A stretch of 64,000 nucleotides of DNA from Paracoccaceae bacterium (GCA_027013095.1 JALUYI010000008.1:21001-85000), one strand, 5' to 3'; counted from the stretch's first letter, positions 17,111 to 25,271 are shown. The notes: generated by a model from the sequence alone, not told the origin. Translations and numbers: made by a program.

Positions 17111-18415
17111 ATGGCCCCGCTGGACGAGACAACCGGGATTGCCCCTTATGAGGCGGAAGAAAAGGACCTTTACGATGTTGGGGAAATCCCGCCTCTGGGC
17201 TATGTGCCAAAAAAGATGCATGCCTGGACCATCCGGCGGGAACGCCATGGCGAGCCGGACAAGGCGATGTTGCTGGAGGTCGTGGATACGCCAACCATTG
17301 ACAGTCATGAGGTGCTGATCTTCGTCATGGCTGCCGGGGTCAATTATAATGGGGTCTGGGCGGCCTTGGGCACTCCGATTTCGACCTTTGATGTGCACAA
17401 GGCCGATTACCACATCGCCGGCTCGGACGCCGCGGGCATCGTTTGGGCCGTGGGCGACAAGGTGCGGCGCTGGAAGGTGGGGGACGAGGTCGTCGTCCAT
17501 TGCAATCAGGATGACGGCGACGACGAGGAATGCAACGGGGGCGATCCGATGTTTTCGGACAGCCAGCGGATTTGGGGCTATGAAACGCCGGATGGCTCAT
17601 TCGCGCAGTTTACCCGCGTGCAGGCGCAGCAGCTGATGCGCCGTCCCCGGCATCTGACTTGGGAGCAATCTGCCTGCTATACGCTGACGCTGGCGACGGC
17701 CTATCGGATGCTGTTCGGGCATCGGCCCCATACCCTGAAGCCGGGGCAGAATGTGCTGGTCTGGGGTGCCTCTGGGGGGTTGGGCAGCTTTGCCATTCAG
17801 CTGATCAACACCGCCGGTGCCAATGCGATCGGGGTGATCTCGGACGAGGACAAGCGCGCGTTTGTCATGGGCCTTGGGGCCAAGGGGGTCATCAATCGCA
17901 AAGAGTTCGACTGTTGGGGTCAAATGCCCAAGGTCAACACCCCCGAATACAAGACATGGTTCAATGAGACGCGAAAATTCGGCAAGGCGATCTGGCAGAT
18001 CACCGGCAAGGGGAACAACGTCGATATGGTGTTCGAGCATCCGGGCGAGGCGACATTTCCGGTCTCTGTTTTCGTGGTCAAGCGCGGCGGCATGGTGGTG
18101 ATCTGCGCCGGCACCACGGGATACAATCTGACCTTTGACGTGCGCTATCTCTGGATGCACCAGAAGCGGGTGCAAGGCAGCCATTTTGCCAATCTGAAGC
18201 AGGCGAGTGCAGCCAATCAGCTGATGCTGGAGCGGCGTCTTGATCCGTCGCTGTCCGAAGTCTTTCCCTGGGAGCAGATTCCGCAGGCTCATGTCAAGAT
18301 GCGCCGTAACGAGCACAAGCCGGGAAATATGGCGGTTTTGGTCGGGGCTCCGGTGACGGGCCTGCGGACATTCGACGACACGCTGGAGGCGAGCCGTGAG
18401 CGGGCGGGGTCATAA
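17111..18415 (+). CDS. ccr: Crotonyl-CoA carboxylase/reductase
   Basis: Reductively carboxylates crotonyl-CoA with NADPH and CO2 to ethylmalonyl-CoA, the key step of the ethylmalonyl-CoA pathway. It is a 434-residue medium-chain dehydrogenase. ATG 17111 is preferred because GGAG lies six bases before it and the protein then starts like known Ccr (EEKDLYDVGEIPPLGYVPKK); ATG 17099 is possible. Landmarks are HIAGSDAAGIVWAVGDKVRR, the nucleotide fold VLVWGASGGLGSFAIQLI and the CO2-binding FEHPGEATFP. Divergent from ecm. A palindrome typical of PhaR sites overlaps its leader. Confidence 0.96.
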   Translation: MAPLDETTGIAPYEAEEKDLYDVGEIPPLGYVPKKMHAWTIRRERHGEPDKAMLLEVVDTPTIDSHEVLIFVMAAGVNYNGVWAALGTPISTFDVHKADYHIAGSDAAGIVWAVGDKVRRWKVGDEVVVHCNQDDGDDEECNGGDPMFSDSQRIWGYETPDGSFAQFTRVQAQQLMRRPRHLTWEQSACYTLTLATAYRMLFGHRPHTLKPGQNVLVWGASGGLGSFAIQLINTAGANAIGVISDEDKRAFVMGLGAKGVINRKEFDCWGQMPKVNTPEYKTWFNETRKFGKAIWQITGKGNNVDMVFEHPGEATFPVSVFVVKRGGMVVICAGTTGYNLTFDVRYLWMHQKRVQGSHFANLKQASAANQLMLERRLDPSLSEVFPWEQIPQAHVKMRRNEHKPGNMAVLVGAPVTGLRTFDDTLEASRERAGS

Positions 18416-18418
18416 ACA

Positions 18419-18443
18419 GATTGTTTCCAATATAGAAACAATC
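18419..18443. promoter_or_regulatory. AT-rich inverted repeat after ccr
   Basis: GATTGTTTC-N7-GAAACAATC, a perfect 9-bp dyad starting 4 bases after the ccr stop. No T-run follows on the plus strand, so it is a weak terminator at best. It could equally be an operator for the quorum-sensing genes downstream. Confidence 0.45.
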
Positions 18444-18591
18444 ATAAAAATAGCCCGAATTAACCCAATCCTATCGGAAGACTAGAACATAAAATTCCAC
18501 GATAACAAGGGATTAAAATTTCCGACCCCGCTATTTTCGGGGGGGTAATTCCTGCGAGTGTCCAGAAAAACTTACTCGTGCTAAAATTGTA

Positions 18592-18607
18592 TTAACGATT
18601 TGTTAAC
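18592..18607 (+). promoter_or_regulatory. CtrA full binding site before the quorum-sensing locus
   Basis: TTAACGATTTGTTAAC matches the CtrA consensus TTAA-N7-TTAAC exactly. It ends 21 bases before ATG 18628. A half site (TTAACCC) lies at 18460-18466. Confidence 0.65.
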
Positions 18608-18627
18608 TATTGGAAATGAGGGTTGAA

Positions 18628-18840
18628 ATGTCGCAGGAGTGGATGATCGATGTCCTCACGGACCTGAAAAGTTTTGCTCGGAAAAACGGCCTTATGGGGC
18701 TGGCCGAGCAGTTGGACGACACCATTCTGGTCGCTGCGGCAGAATTGAACCCGAATGCCAAGGACGCCCCGAACATTGTCAAATCGACAGAACAAGATCA
18801 TCGCGTTTCTGGAACGATTGGAGGGGGTGAAAACCTTTGA
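18628..18840 (+). CDS. Small conserved protein upstream of luxR
   Basis: Seventy residues from ATG 18628 (MSQEWMIDVLTDLKSFARKN), chosen because GAGGG lies 7 bases before it; TTG 18610 and ATG 18616 are alternative starts. The pattern 'W-M-x-D-V-L-x-D-L-x-x-F-A-x-x-N-G-L..LAEQLDDT' is one I recall as a small conserved protein beside luxR genes in roseobacters, function unknown. The 3' end overlaps the luxR frame by about 65-86 bases, which suggests translational coupling. Confidence 0.65.
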   Translation: MSQEWMIDVLTDLKSFARKNGLMGLAEQLDDTILVAAAELNPNAKDAPNIVKSTEQDHRVSGTIGGGENL

Positions 18841-19498
18841 CGACTTCCAGCGTCTGGTCGAAAGCCTGCGCGGGATTTTTCAGGTCGAACATTTCATCTA
18901 TCACTCGGTCAACAGCGCCGGGGAACCCTATGCTGCGTTGACCTACGCGCCAGAGTGGGTGGATTATTATCTAGAGCGGGATTTTGGCCGCATCGATCCT
19001 GTCGTTCTGGGCTGTTTTCAGCGTTTTCATCCGGTGGACTGGAAGTGTCTGGACTGGACCGGCCGCGCTGCGCGCGAGTTTCTGAAAGAGGCGATTGACG
19101 CAGGGGTCGGTAATCAGGGGTTCTCAATTCCAATTCGCGGGCCGAACGGGCAGTTTGCCCTGTTTACCGTCAATGACACCTGTCGCGATGGCGCGTGGAA
19201 ACGTTTTACCGAGACACATGTTCGCGATCTGATCCTGATTGCGCATTACCTGAACCAGAAGGCGCTGGAGATCGAGCGGGGCACTGACAAGATTGCCTCG
19301 CAAAAGCTGTCGCCGCGGGAACTGGACGCGCTGACCCTGCTGGGCATGGGACAATCCCGGGCCAAGGCGGCCGAAAATCTGTCGATCTCTGAACACACCC
19401 TGAGGGTCTATATCGAAAGCGCGCGATTCAAGCTGGGGGCGGCGAACACGACACATGCCGTTGCGCTGGCGATGGCCCGCGGCAAGATCATTCTTTGA
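18755..19498 (+). CDS. LuxR-family quorum-sensing transcriptional regulator
   Basis: 247 residues from ATG 18755; TTG 18776, after AAGGAC, is an equally good start and gives 240. The N-terminal autoinducer-binding domain contains the conserved aromatic run APEWVDYYLERDFGRIDPV (Trp, Tyr and Asp of the AHL pocket). The C-terminal LuxR/GerE helix-turn-helix begins LSPRELDALTLLGMGQSRAK and continues to SARFKLGAANTTHAVALA. The cognate synthase gene follows after 148 bases. No convincing lux box is visible in front of the synthase. The partner small gene and the CtrA site suggest joint control with the cell-differentiation circuit. Confidence 0.93.
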   Translation: MPRTPRTLSNRQNKIIAFLERLEGVKTFDDFQRLVESLRGIFQVEHFIYHSVNSAGEPYAALTYAPEWVDYYLERDFGRIDPVVLGCFQRFHPVDWKCLDWTGRAAREFLKEAIDAGVGNQGFSIPIRGPNGQFALFTVNDTCRDGAWKRFTETHVRDLILIAHYLNQKALEIERGTDKIASQKLSPRELDALTLLGMGQSRAKAAENLSISEHTLRVYIESARFKLGAANTTHAVALAMARGKIIL

Positions 19499-19646
19499 GG
19501 GCAAAAAATCGCCAGATCAATCCAAAACCTCGCGCGCGCAGGGCCGCCGCTCAGCCCCCTGTTGCAGGTAATTTTTTTGCTCGCACGGTGGTAATTTCTT
19601 AATCCCAAACCCCTATCCCGCTGGCTTTCAGTCAGAGGGAACACAC

Positions 19647-20252
19647 ATGATTTACTATATTTATGGGGACGAGCTGGACGATTTCCCGGACCTTCGCGAC
19701 GGCATGTTTCGCGATCGCGCCCGCCAGTTCAAAGAGCGCCTTGGTTGGAGCGTTGAGGTTGATGCCTTGGGGTGCGAGCATGATGAATATGACGCGCTGA
19801 ACCCGCTTTATATTATCGCGCCATCAACGGACGGAGGGCATGGCGGCTCGATGCGGTTCCTGCCGACAACCGGGCCGGTCATGGTGAATGAGCATTTTTC
19901 CCACCTCAATAATGACGTAAAGCTTGTCAGCCCGCTGGTCTGGGAATGCACGCGCTTTTGCCTGTCTCCGCAGGATCATGTGCCCAAAAGGACTGCCGCC
20001 AGATTGATGCTGGCTGCCGCGGTCATGGGCCAGCGGTTCCGGCTGAGCCACGCGGTCGGTGTCTTTGACGCGCCCATGCAGCGGGTTTACCGCGCGCTGG
20101 GCTGGGCGCCGGACATTCTGGGCCGCAGCGGCGTTGGACGGGACGCGATTTCTGTCGGGCTATGGGCGTTTGATAACGCTCCTCTTTCGCGTCTTGGCTC
20201 CCGCGCCGAGGTGCCCCTGTCGGTGGCTGAATGCTGGCGAATTCCGCGCTGA
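19647..20252 (+). CDS. LuxI-family acyl-homoserine-lactone synthase
   Basis: Makes the quorum-sensing signal from SAM and acyl-ACP. It is 201 residues, the normal LuxI length. Conserved positions are visible: FRDRARQFKERLGW (Arg, Phe and Trp of the SAM site), the acidic pair in GCEHDEYDALNPLYII, and GSMRFLPTTGP with the invariant Arg. The chain length of the signal cannot be read from this. ATG 19647 follows AGAGGGAAC. It lies directly downstream of its LuxR partner, and the pair has the usual R-then-I order. Confidence 0.95.
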   Translation: MIYYIYGDELDDFPDLRDGMFRDRARQFKERLGWSVEVDALGCEHDEYDALNPLYIIAPSTDGGHGGSMRFLPTTGPVMVNEHFSHLNNDVKLVSPLVWECTRFCLSPQDHVPKRTAARLMLAAAVMGQRFRLSHAVGVFDAPMQRVYRALGWAPDILGRSGVGRDAISVGLWAFDNAPLSRLGSRAEVPLSVAECWRIPR

Positions 20253-20328
20253 AGGCGCTGGTGCTGGTCGCGCGGGATTGCTAGGGTCGGGGCCCGAGAT
20301 ACTGGCAGGCACAACACGCGGGCGGGAC

Positions 20329-21852
20329 ATGCAATTTTCAGAAGATCAGGCCCAGGCCCATGACCGGATCGCCGAGCTTCTGCTGAAGGCTGGGGTTGAT
20401 TTGCAAAATGCGGCGCTTTTGCCCGAGGGCGGCGGCGCCGGGATGCTGGCCGTTCTTGGCAAGGCGGGTTCGGGCAAGACCCGCCTGCTGGCGCATCTGG
20501 TGGCCGAGCTTGAAGAAGCTGGGGTCGAGATGATCTCGGGCGATTACGAGGGGCGTCCGCGCAAGGACCGACGCTCGGTCGCGGTTCTGGCCCCGACCAA
20601 CAAGGCGGCCAGCGTGCTGCGCGGACATGGGGTTCCGGCAACGACCATCCACCGGATCCTTTACACGCCGCTTTATGACCCCGAGTATGAAAAAATTGCC
20701 GAGTGGCTGGCAAACAGGGCCGAACGCCCCGACATCGAGGGGTTGACCGATGTCGCGCTTGAGCGCGCCCGGGTTTTTTATGAATCAAACAAAAGCATCC
20801 CCGGCGCTCTGGCCGCGGCGGGGCTGCGCGGCTCGGATTTTATCATCGGCTGGACCCGCCGGGATGAGCCTCTGGATATCGGCCTTGTGGACGAAAGTTC
20901 AATGCTGGATGATCGGCAGTTCGAGGACCTTCAACAGATCTTTTCAACCCTTATCCTGTTTGGCGATCCAGCGCAGTTGGCTCCGGTCGGGCAGTCCGGG
21001 GCAATGGCCTTTGACGGGGTTTCGGATCGGAAAAAACTGATCCTGCACCGCATTCACCGCCAGACCCGGGGCAATCCGATCCTTGATCTGGCCCATGCAC
21101 TGGCGGATCCCGACCTTGGGTTTCATCAGTTTGAACAGATGATCGAGACGGCCGCGCGCGAGGACGAGCGGGTTATCGTTGCCCCACGCGTCGATGCGGG
21201 CCTGATGGCGCGATCGCCGGTTCTAGTTTGGCGCAATGCGACGCGGATTCGCCTGATCCAAGCGTTTCGTACGGCTTATGGCGCGCCGGCGGATGCGATG
21301 TTGCCCGGTGAGCCGTTGATCTGTGACGGCATCGAATTGCCCCTGAAACACCGCAAGAAGCGGGTCGATCTGGAGGCGCGCGGATTGATCAAGGGGGCAC
21401 AGGTCGTGTTCATGGGGCCGGGTCGCAAGCCGGGTTTTTCACGACTGCATGTGTTTGGGGTGGACGATCCGCAGGTTAGTGCCGCCACCATTATCAAGAT
21501 CGAGGCCCCGGGCGAGGATGAGCCCTTTATCCCCTCGGCGGCGCGCATGGGGGCCACCTTTTTGCATGGGGCGGCGGTGACGATCCACAAGGCGCAAGGC
21601 TCGCAATGGCCGGCCGTGCAGGTTTTTGCGCCGGACCTTTACGCTGCGGCGCAGGCCGGGCGTACCGAAGCGGGGATTCCACTGTGGAAACGTCTGACCT
21701 ATGTGGCGATCACCCGTGCCGAGCACAGCCTGATCTGGGTCACGCGCTATCGTTTGGCCAAGCCCACCTTACCCCTTGGAGTCGAGGACCTGAGGGCCAC
21801 GCCCCCCGCCCCTCTGGAATTGCAGGCAAAGACCGAGGCCGCGCAACCTTGA
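20329..21852 (+). CDS. RecD/Dda-like ATP-dependent DNA helicase
   Basis: A superfamily 1B-type helicase of 507 residues. Walker A is LGKAGSGKT (about residues 43-51), followed by motif Ia (VLAPTNKAASVLRGHG), motif II (LVDESSMLD), motif III (LFGDPAQLAPVGQSG), motif V (AVTIHKAQGSQWPAVQVF) and motif VI (YVAITRAEHSLIW). This is the layout of RecD, Dda and Pif1-like enzymes. It has no RecD N-terminal domain and no recB or recC nearby, so a stand-alone repair helicase is likely. ATG 20329 is preferred; the longer upstream frame would run into luxI in another frame. Confidence 0.88.
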   Translation: MQFSEDQAQAHDRIAELLLKAGVDLQNAALLPEGGGAGMLAVLGKAGSGKTRLLAHLVAELEEAGVEMISGDYEGRPRKDRRSVAVLAPTNKAASVLRGHGVPATTIHRILYTPLYDPEYEKIAEWLANRAERPDIEGLTDVALERARVFYESNKSIPGALAAAGLRGSDFIIGWTRRDEPLDIGLVDESSMLDDRQFEDLQQIFSTLILFGDPAQLAPVGQSGAMAFDGVSDRKKLILHRIHRQTRGNPILDLAHALADPDLGFHQFEQMIETAAREDERVIVAPRVDAGLMARSPVLVWRNATRIRLIQAFRTAYGAPADAMLPGEPLICDGIELPLKHRKKRVDLEARGLIKGAQVVFMGPGRKPGFSRLHVFGVDDPQVSAATIIKIEAPGEDEPFIPSAARMGATFLHGAAVTIHKAQGSQWPAVQVFAPDLYAAAQAGRTEAGIPLWKRLTYVAITRAEHSLIWVTRYRLAKPTLPLGVEDLRATPPAPLELQAKTEAAQP

Positions 21853-21938
21853 CCCCGAATGATTTGCGCTGGCGCTTGCCCCCAAGGGTCGCTTAAACTG
21901 GCGGGGACCGAAAAACCCATCCAACAGGGGCGCCTTAC

Positions 21939-22175
21939 ATGAAATGTGTTTTTGTCCAGATCCGCTGTAACCCCGGCAAGACCTATGAGGTTGCCGACGC
22001 GATTTACAATCGTGAGATTGCCTCAGAGTTGTATTCGACCAGTGGAGATTTCGACCTATTGGCGAAACTTTATATCGAACCCGAACAGGATATCGGCAAG
22101 TTTATTAACGACAATATCCTCGATATTCAGGGAATCAGCCGCTCGTTGACAACGCTGACGTTTCAGGCGTTCTGA
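21939..22175 (+). CDS. Stand-alone Lrp/AsnC ligand-binding domain protein
   Basis: Seventy-eight residues: only the RAM (regulation of amino-acid metabolism) domain of Lrp/AsnC regulators (MKCVFVQIRCNPGKTYEVAD, ...YSTSGDFDLLAKLYI, ...GISRSLTTLTF). The DNA-binding domain is absent and the frame has no room for it. Such proteins form decamers and bind amino acids, but their partners are mostly unknown. It lies 177 bases upstream of tryptophanase on the same strand, so amino-acid sensing for that gene is possible but unproven. Confidence 0.88.
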   Translation: MKCVFVQIRCNPGKTYEVADAIYNREIASELYSTSGDFDLLAKLYIEPEQDIGKFINDNILDIQGISRSLTTLTFQAF

Positions 22176-22185
22176 GGGAAAATTC

Positions 22186-22216
22186 ACCAATTGACACGGC
22201 AACCAATTGACACGGC
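22186..22216 (+). repeat. Tandem 15-bp repeat upstream of tnaA
   Basis: ACCAATTGACACGGC occurs twice, period 16 (22186-22200 and 22202-22216). Each unit contains TTGACA. The second is followed by 17 bases and AAAAAT, so it may act as a -35 element, or the pair may be operator half-sites. Confidence 0.6.
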
Positions 22217-22351
22217 GGCAGTTTCGCGAAAAAATGCCGCCGCAACTCATGGGCGCTGAGCGCGGCTCGCAGCTATGCGGCAACCGCGGCGCTGGCCCCT
22301 TTGTGTAACCGGTTGCCACATATCCCCGGGGCCATAAATCACGAGGCCCCG

Positions 22352-23725
22352 ATGAAGACCATTATTGAACCCTTCCGCATCAAATCTGTCGAGCCCATCC
22401 GCATGACCACTAGGGCCGAGCGGCAGGACAAGCTCTGCGCCGCGCATTACAACCTGTTTACCCTGCAGTCACAGGATGTTCTGATCGACCTTTTGACCGA
22501 CAGCGGCACCGGCGCGATGAGCGCAAACCAGTGGGCCGCGATCATGCGCGGCGACGAAAGCTATGCCGGCTCGCCCTCGTTTCAAAGGTTCGAGGCGGCC
22601 GTGCGCAGGCTGATGCCGTTTCAGCACATCATCCCCACCCATCAGGGCCGGGCGGCCGAGGCGATCCTGTTCTCGATACTGGCGACGCCGGGGGCCAATA
22701 TCCCCTCGAACACCCATTTTGACACGACTCGGGGCAATATCGAGGCGGGTGGCGCGTTTGCGCATGATCTGGTGATTGACGAGGGCAAGGATCCGGCGCT
22801 TATCCACCCGTTCAAGGGGAACATGGATCTGGACCGTCTGCGTGCCTATCTGGCCGAGCATGGCGAAAGCGTGCCCTGTGTCATGCTGACGATCACCAAC
22901 AACGCTGGCGGTGGTCAGCCAGTCAGCCTTGAAAACATCCGCGCCGTCGCCCGTATTGCGCATCAGCATAACCGGCTCTTTATTATCGACGGGTGCCGGT
23001 TTGCTGAAAATGCCTGGTTCATCAAACAGCGCGAAGACGGGCAAAAGGATCGAGCCATCAGTGACATTGTGCGCGACTGTTTTGCCGAGGCCGACGGCAT
23101 GACCATGAGCGCCAAAAAGGACGGTCTGGCCAATATCGGCGGATGGCTGGCGCTGAACGATGCGGAACTGGCCGAACGGGCCCGCGCGCGGCTGGTGATG
23201 ACCGAGGGATTCCCCACCTATGGTGGGCTGGCCGGGCGCGATCTGGATGCCATCGCGCAGGGCCTGAGCGAGGTCATTGACGAGGATTACCTGCATTACC
23301 GCATCCGCACCAACGAATATATCATCGAGCGACTGGACGCGCTGGGCGTTCCGGTGGTCAAGCCTGCGGGGGGCCATGCGGTCTTTGTCGATGCGCGCCG
23401 ATGGCTGTCTCATATCCCGCCGCTTTCTTATCCGGGGCAGGCGCTGGCGGTGGCGCTCTATCTAACCGGCGGAATTCGCAGTTGTGAAATCGGCACCGTC
23501 ATGTTCGGGCGTCAACCCGACGGCAGCGAAAAACCGGCGACGATGGACCTTGTGCGGCTGGCCATCCCGCGGCGGACCTATACGCAATCCCACGCCGATT
23601 ATATCGTTGAAACCTTTGCCGAGTTGGCGACGATGAAGGACAGGCTTGCCGGGTTCAGGATCACCGAGGCGCCACGCTTGTTGCGCCATTTTACCTGCAA
23701 ATTCGCGCCGCTTTCTCCGGCGTGA
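22352..23725 (+). CDS. tnaA: Tryptophanase (tryptophan indole-lyase)
   Basis: A PLP beta-eliminase that converts L-tryptophan to indole, pyruvate and ammonia. ATG 22352 follows ACGAGG; 457 residues. The start EPFRIKSVEPIRMTTRAERQ and SAKKDGLANIGG (the Schiff-base lysine region) define the tryptophanase/tyrosine phenol-lyase family. Three specificity positions favour tryptophanase: Asp in NTHFDTTRG (Thr in phenol-lyase), Ile in RSCEIGT (Arg in phenol-lyase), and His in LLRHFTCKF (Phe in phenol-lyase). No tnaC-type leader or permease gene is present. Confidence 0.87.
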   Translation: MKTIIEPFRIKSVEPIRMTTRAERQDKLCAAHYNLFTLQSQDVLIDLLTDSGTGAMSANQWAAIMRGDESYAGSPSFQRFEAAVRRLMPFQHIIPTHQGRAAEAILFSILATPGANIPSNTHFDTTRGNIEAGGAFAHDLVIDEGKDPALIHPFKGNMDLDRLRAYLAEHGESVPCVMLTITNNAGGGQPVSLENIRAVARIAHQHNRLFIIDGCRFAENAWFIKQREDGQKDRAISDIVRDCFAEADGMTMSAKKDGLANIGGWLALNDAELAERARARLVMTEGFPTYGGLAGRDLDAIAQGLSEVIDEDYLHYRIRTNEYIIERLDALGVPVVKPAGGHAVFVDARRWLSHIPPLSYPGQALAVALYLTGGIRSCEIGTVMFGRQPDGSEKPATMDLVRLAIPRRTYTQSHADYIVETFAELATMKDRLAGFRITEAPRLLRHFTCKFAPLSPA

Positions 23726-23751
23726 TGCGAAAAAATCGAAAAGGCCCGAAC

Positions 23752-23765
23752 TTGACGCACGTCAA
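23752..23765. promoter_or_regulatory. FNR/FnrL-type palindrome before the P450-alkB pair
   Basis: TTGACGCACGTCAA matches TTGA-N6-TCAA, the FnrL site of Rhodobacter, with both arms perfect (TTGAC...GTCAA). It starts 27 bases after the tnaA stop and lies 75 bases before the P450 start. Confidence 0.65.
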
Positions 23766-23840
23766 CGACAGGGGATGGATGCTCGGCCAGACTGCGCGCG
23801 AGACTGGCAGCGCAAGGCGGTGCCCGTGCGCGCCATCTGG

Positions 23841-25271
23841 ATGAATCACGTGCTGGACGAAACAAGAGACGCCCCGCCATTACGGCCGCCAAAACCTGCC
23901 GCGCGGCGTGGCAAGGTGTCGATTTGGCAGTATTTCCGCCTGTTCCGGCAGGATATCCTGTCGGCGCAGCCTGCGCATCTTTATCGCGCGTGGATGGCTG
24001 AAATGCGGACGCCGTTTTTTCGCTCATACCTGTGCAACGATCCGGCGCTGGTGGATCTGGTTCTGCGCCAGCGGCCGGCGGATTTTCCTAAATCCGAACG
24101 GATCCGCGTGGGGCTAAAGCCGCTTTTGGGAAATTCGGTCTTTATCTCGAATGGCGCAACATGGGCGCACCAGCGCCGGATTATCGATCCAGCGTTCGAG
24201 GGCGGGCGCCTGCGCAAGATATTTCCGGCCATGTGGGACAGCGGAGTTGCCGCAGTTGAGCGGTTGCGCTCGCGGGCTGATGGTGCGCCGCTTGAAATCG
24301 AGGCCGAGACCAGCCATTTGGCGATGGACGTCATCTTTCGGACATTGTTTTCCGTGCCGATCGAAAACGAGATTGCCGGCGCCGCATTCGCCGCCTTTCG
24401 CCGCCACCAGACGGCACAGCCGGTGGCCAATATCAGTGCTGTGCTGCCGCTGCCCCGATGGTTTCCACGCCACCACTCGCGGGCAACCCGCGAGACGGCG
24501 GAAACAATTCGCGATCTGATTTCGCAGCTGACAGCGGCGCGGGCCGACGAGATTGCCAAGGGCCGCGCCCCGGACGATCTGGCAACCAAGATCATGACCA
24601 CGCCCGATCCCGCAACCGGACGGGTATTCGAGCGGGACGAGATGGTTGACCAAGTGGCCATATTTTTCCTTGCCGGACATGAAACCTCGGCGGCGGCAAT
24701 GGCCTGGGCGCTGTATCTCTTGGCCCTCTATCCCGAATGGCAACAACGGGTTGCGGATGAGGCCAAAGCGGCGTTTGACCCGGACAAGATCTATTTTTCC
24801 ACCCTCTCCCGGCTGAAAACGGCACGCGCCGTATTTCGGGAGGCCATGCGTCTTTATCCCCCCGTGCCGATGTTCGTGCGTGAGGCGGCCTGCCCGGAAA
24901 CCTTTCGCGGGCGCGCCGTCAAAAAGGGGTCTCAGGTTATCCTCAGCCCCTGGCATTTGCATCGTCATCAGCGCCTGTGGGAGCGCCCCGACGAATTTGA
25001 TCCGAACCGCTTTGAGACCGAAAACGGCAAAGACTGCCTGCGCCGCGCCTATATTCCGTTCTCGGCCGGTGCGCGCGTCTGCCCCGGGTCGGGATTTGCC
25101 ATGGCCGAAGGGACGTTGCTGTTGGCAATGCTGGTGCGTGCTTTTCGGTTTCAGCCGGTGCGTGGCGCCAAGCCTGTCCCCGTGGCCCACCTGACGGTGC
25201 GGTCCCGTGATGGCATATACCTGCGCCTCTCCCCACGTGAGGCGACGGGCACGACGGAGGAGGCGCGCTGA
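23841..25271 (+). CDS. Cytochrome P450
   Basis: A haem-thiolate monooxygenase of 476 residues from ATG 23841 (weak ribosome site; the GTG at 23820 is possible). The I-helix AGHETSAAAMAW, K-helix ExxR in FREAMRLYPPVP, and haem loop FSAGARVCPGSGFA are all intact, so it should be active. The N-terminus lacks a clear membrane anchor, so it is probably soluble. No ferredoxin or reductase gene is adjacent. Its stop overlaps the start of alkB (TGATG), so the two are made together. The substrate is unknown; fatty acid, alkane or related hydroxylation is an inference from the partner. Confidence 0.92.
   Translation: MNHVLDETRDAPPLRPPKPAARRGKVSIWQYFRLFRQDILSAQPAHLYRAWMAEMRTPFFRSYLCNDPALVDLVLRQRPADFPKSERIRVGLKPLLGNSVFISNGATWAHQRRIIDPAFEGGRLRKIFPAMWDSGVAAVERLRSRADGAPLEIEAETSHLAMDVIFRTLFSVPIENEIAGAAFAAFRRHQTAQPVANISAVLPLPRWFPRHHSRATRETAETIRDLISQLTAARADEIAKGRAPDDLATKIMTTPDPATGRVFERDEMVDQVAIFFLAGHETSAAAMAWALYLLALYPEWQQRVADEAKAAFDPDKIYFSTLSRLKTARAVFREAMRLYPPVPMFVREAACPETFRGRAVKKGSQVILSPWHLHRHQRLWERPDEFDPNRFETENGKDCLRRAYIPFSAGARVCPGSGFAMAEGTLLLAMLVRAFRFQPVRGAKPVPVAHLTVRSRDGIYLRLSPREATGTTEEAR

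Noticed and set aside
19499..19646. A lux box before luxI
   Set aside because: The best dyad (CCTGTTGCAGG) is only 11 bases and does not fit the usual 18-20-bp form.
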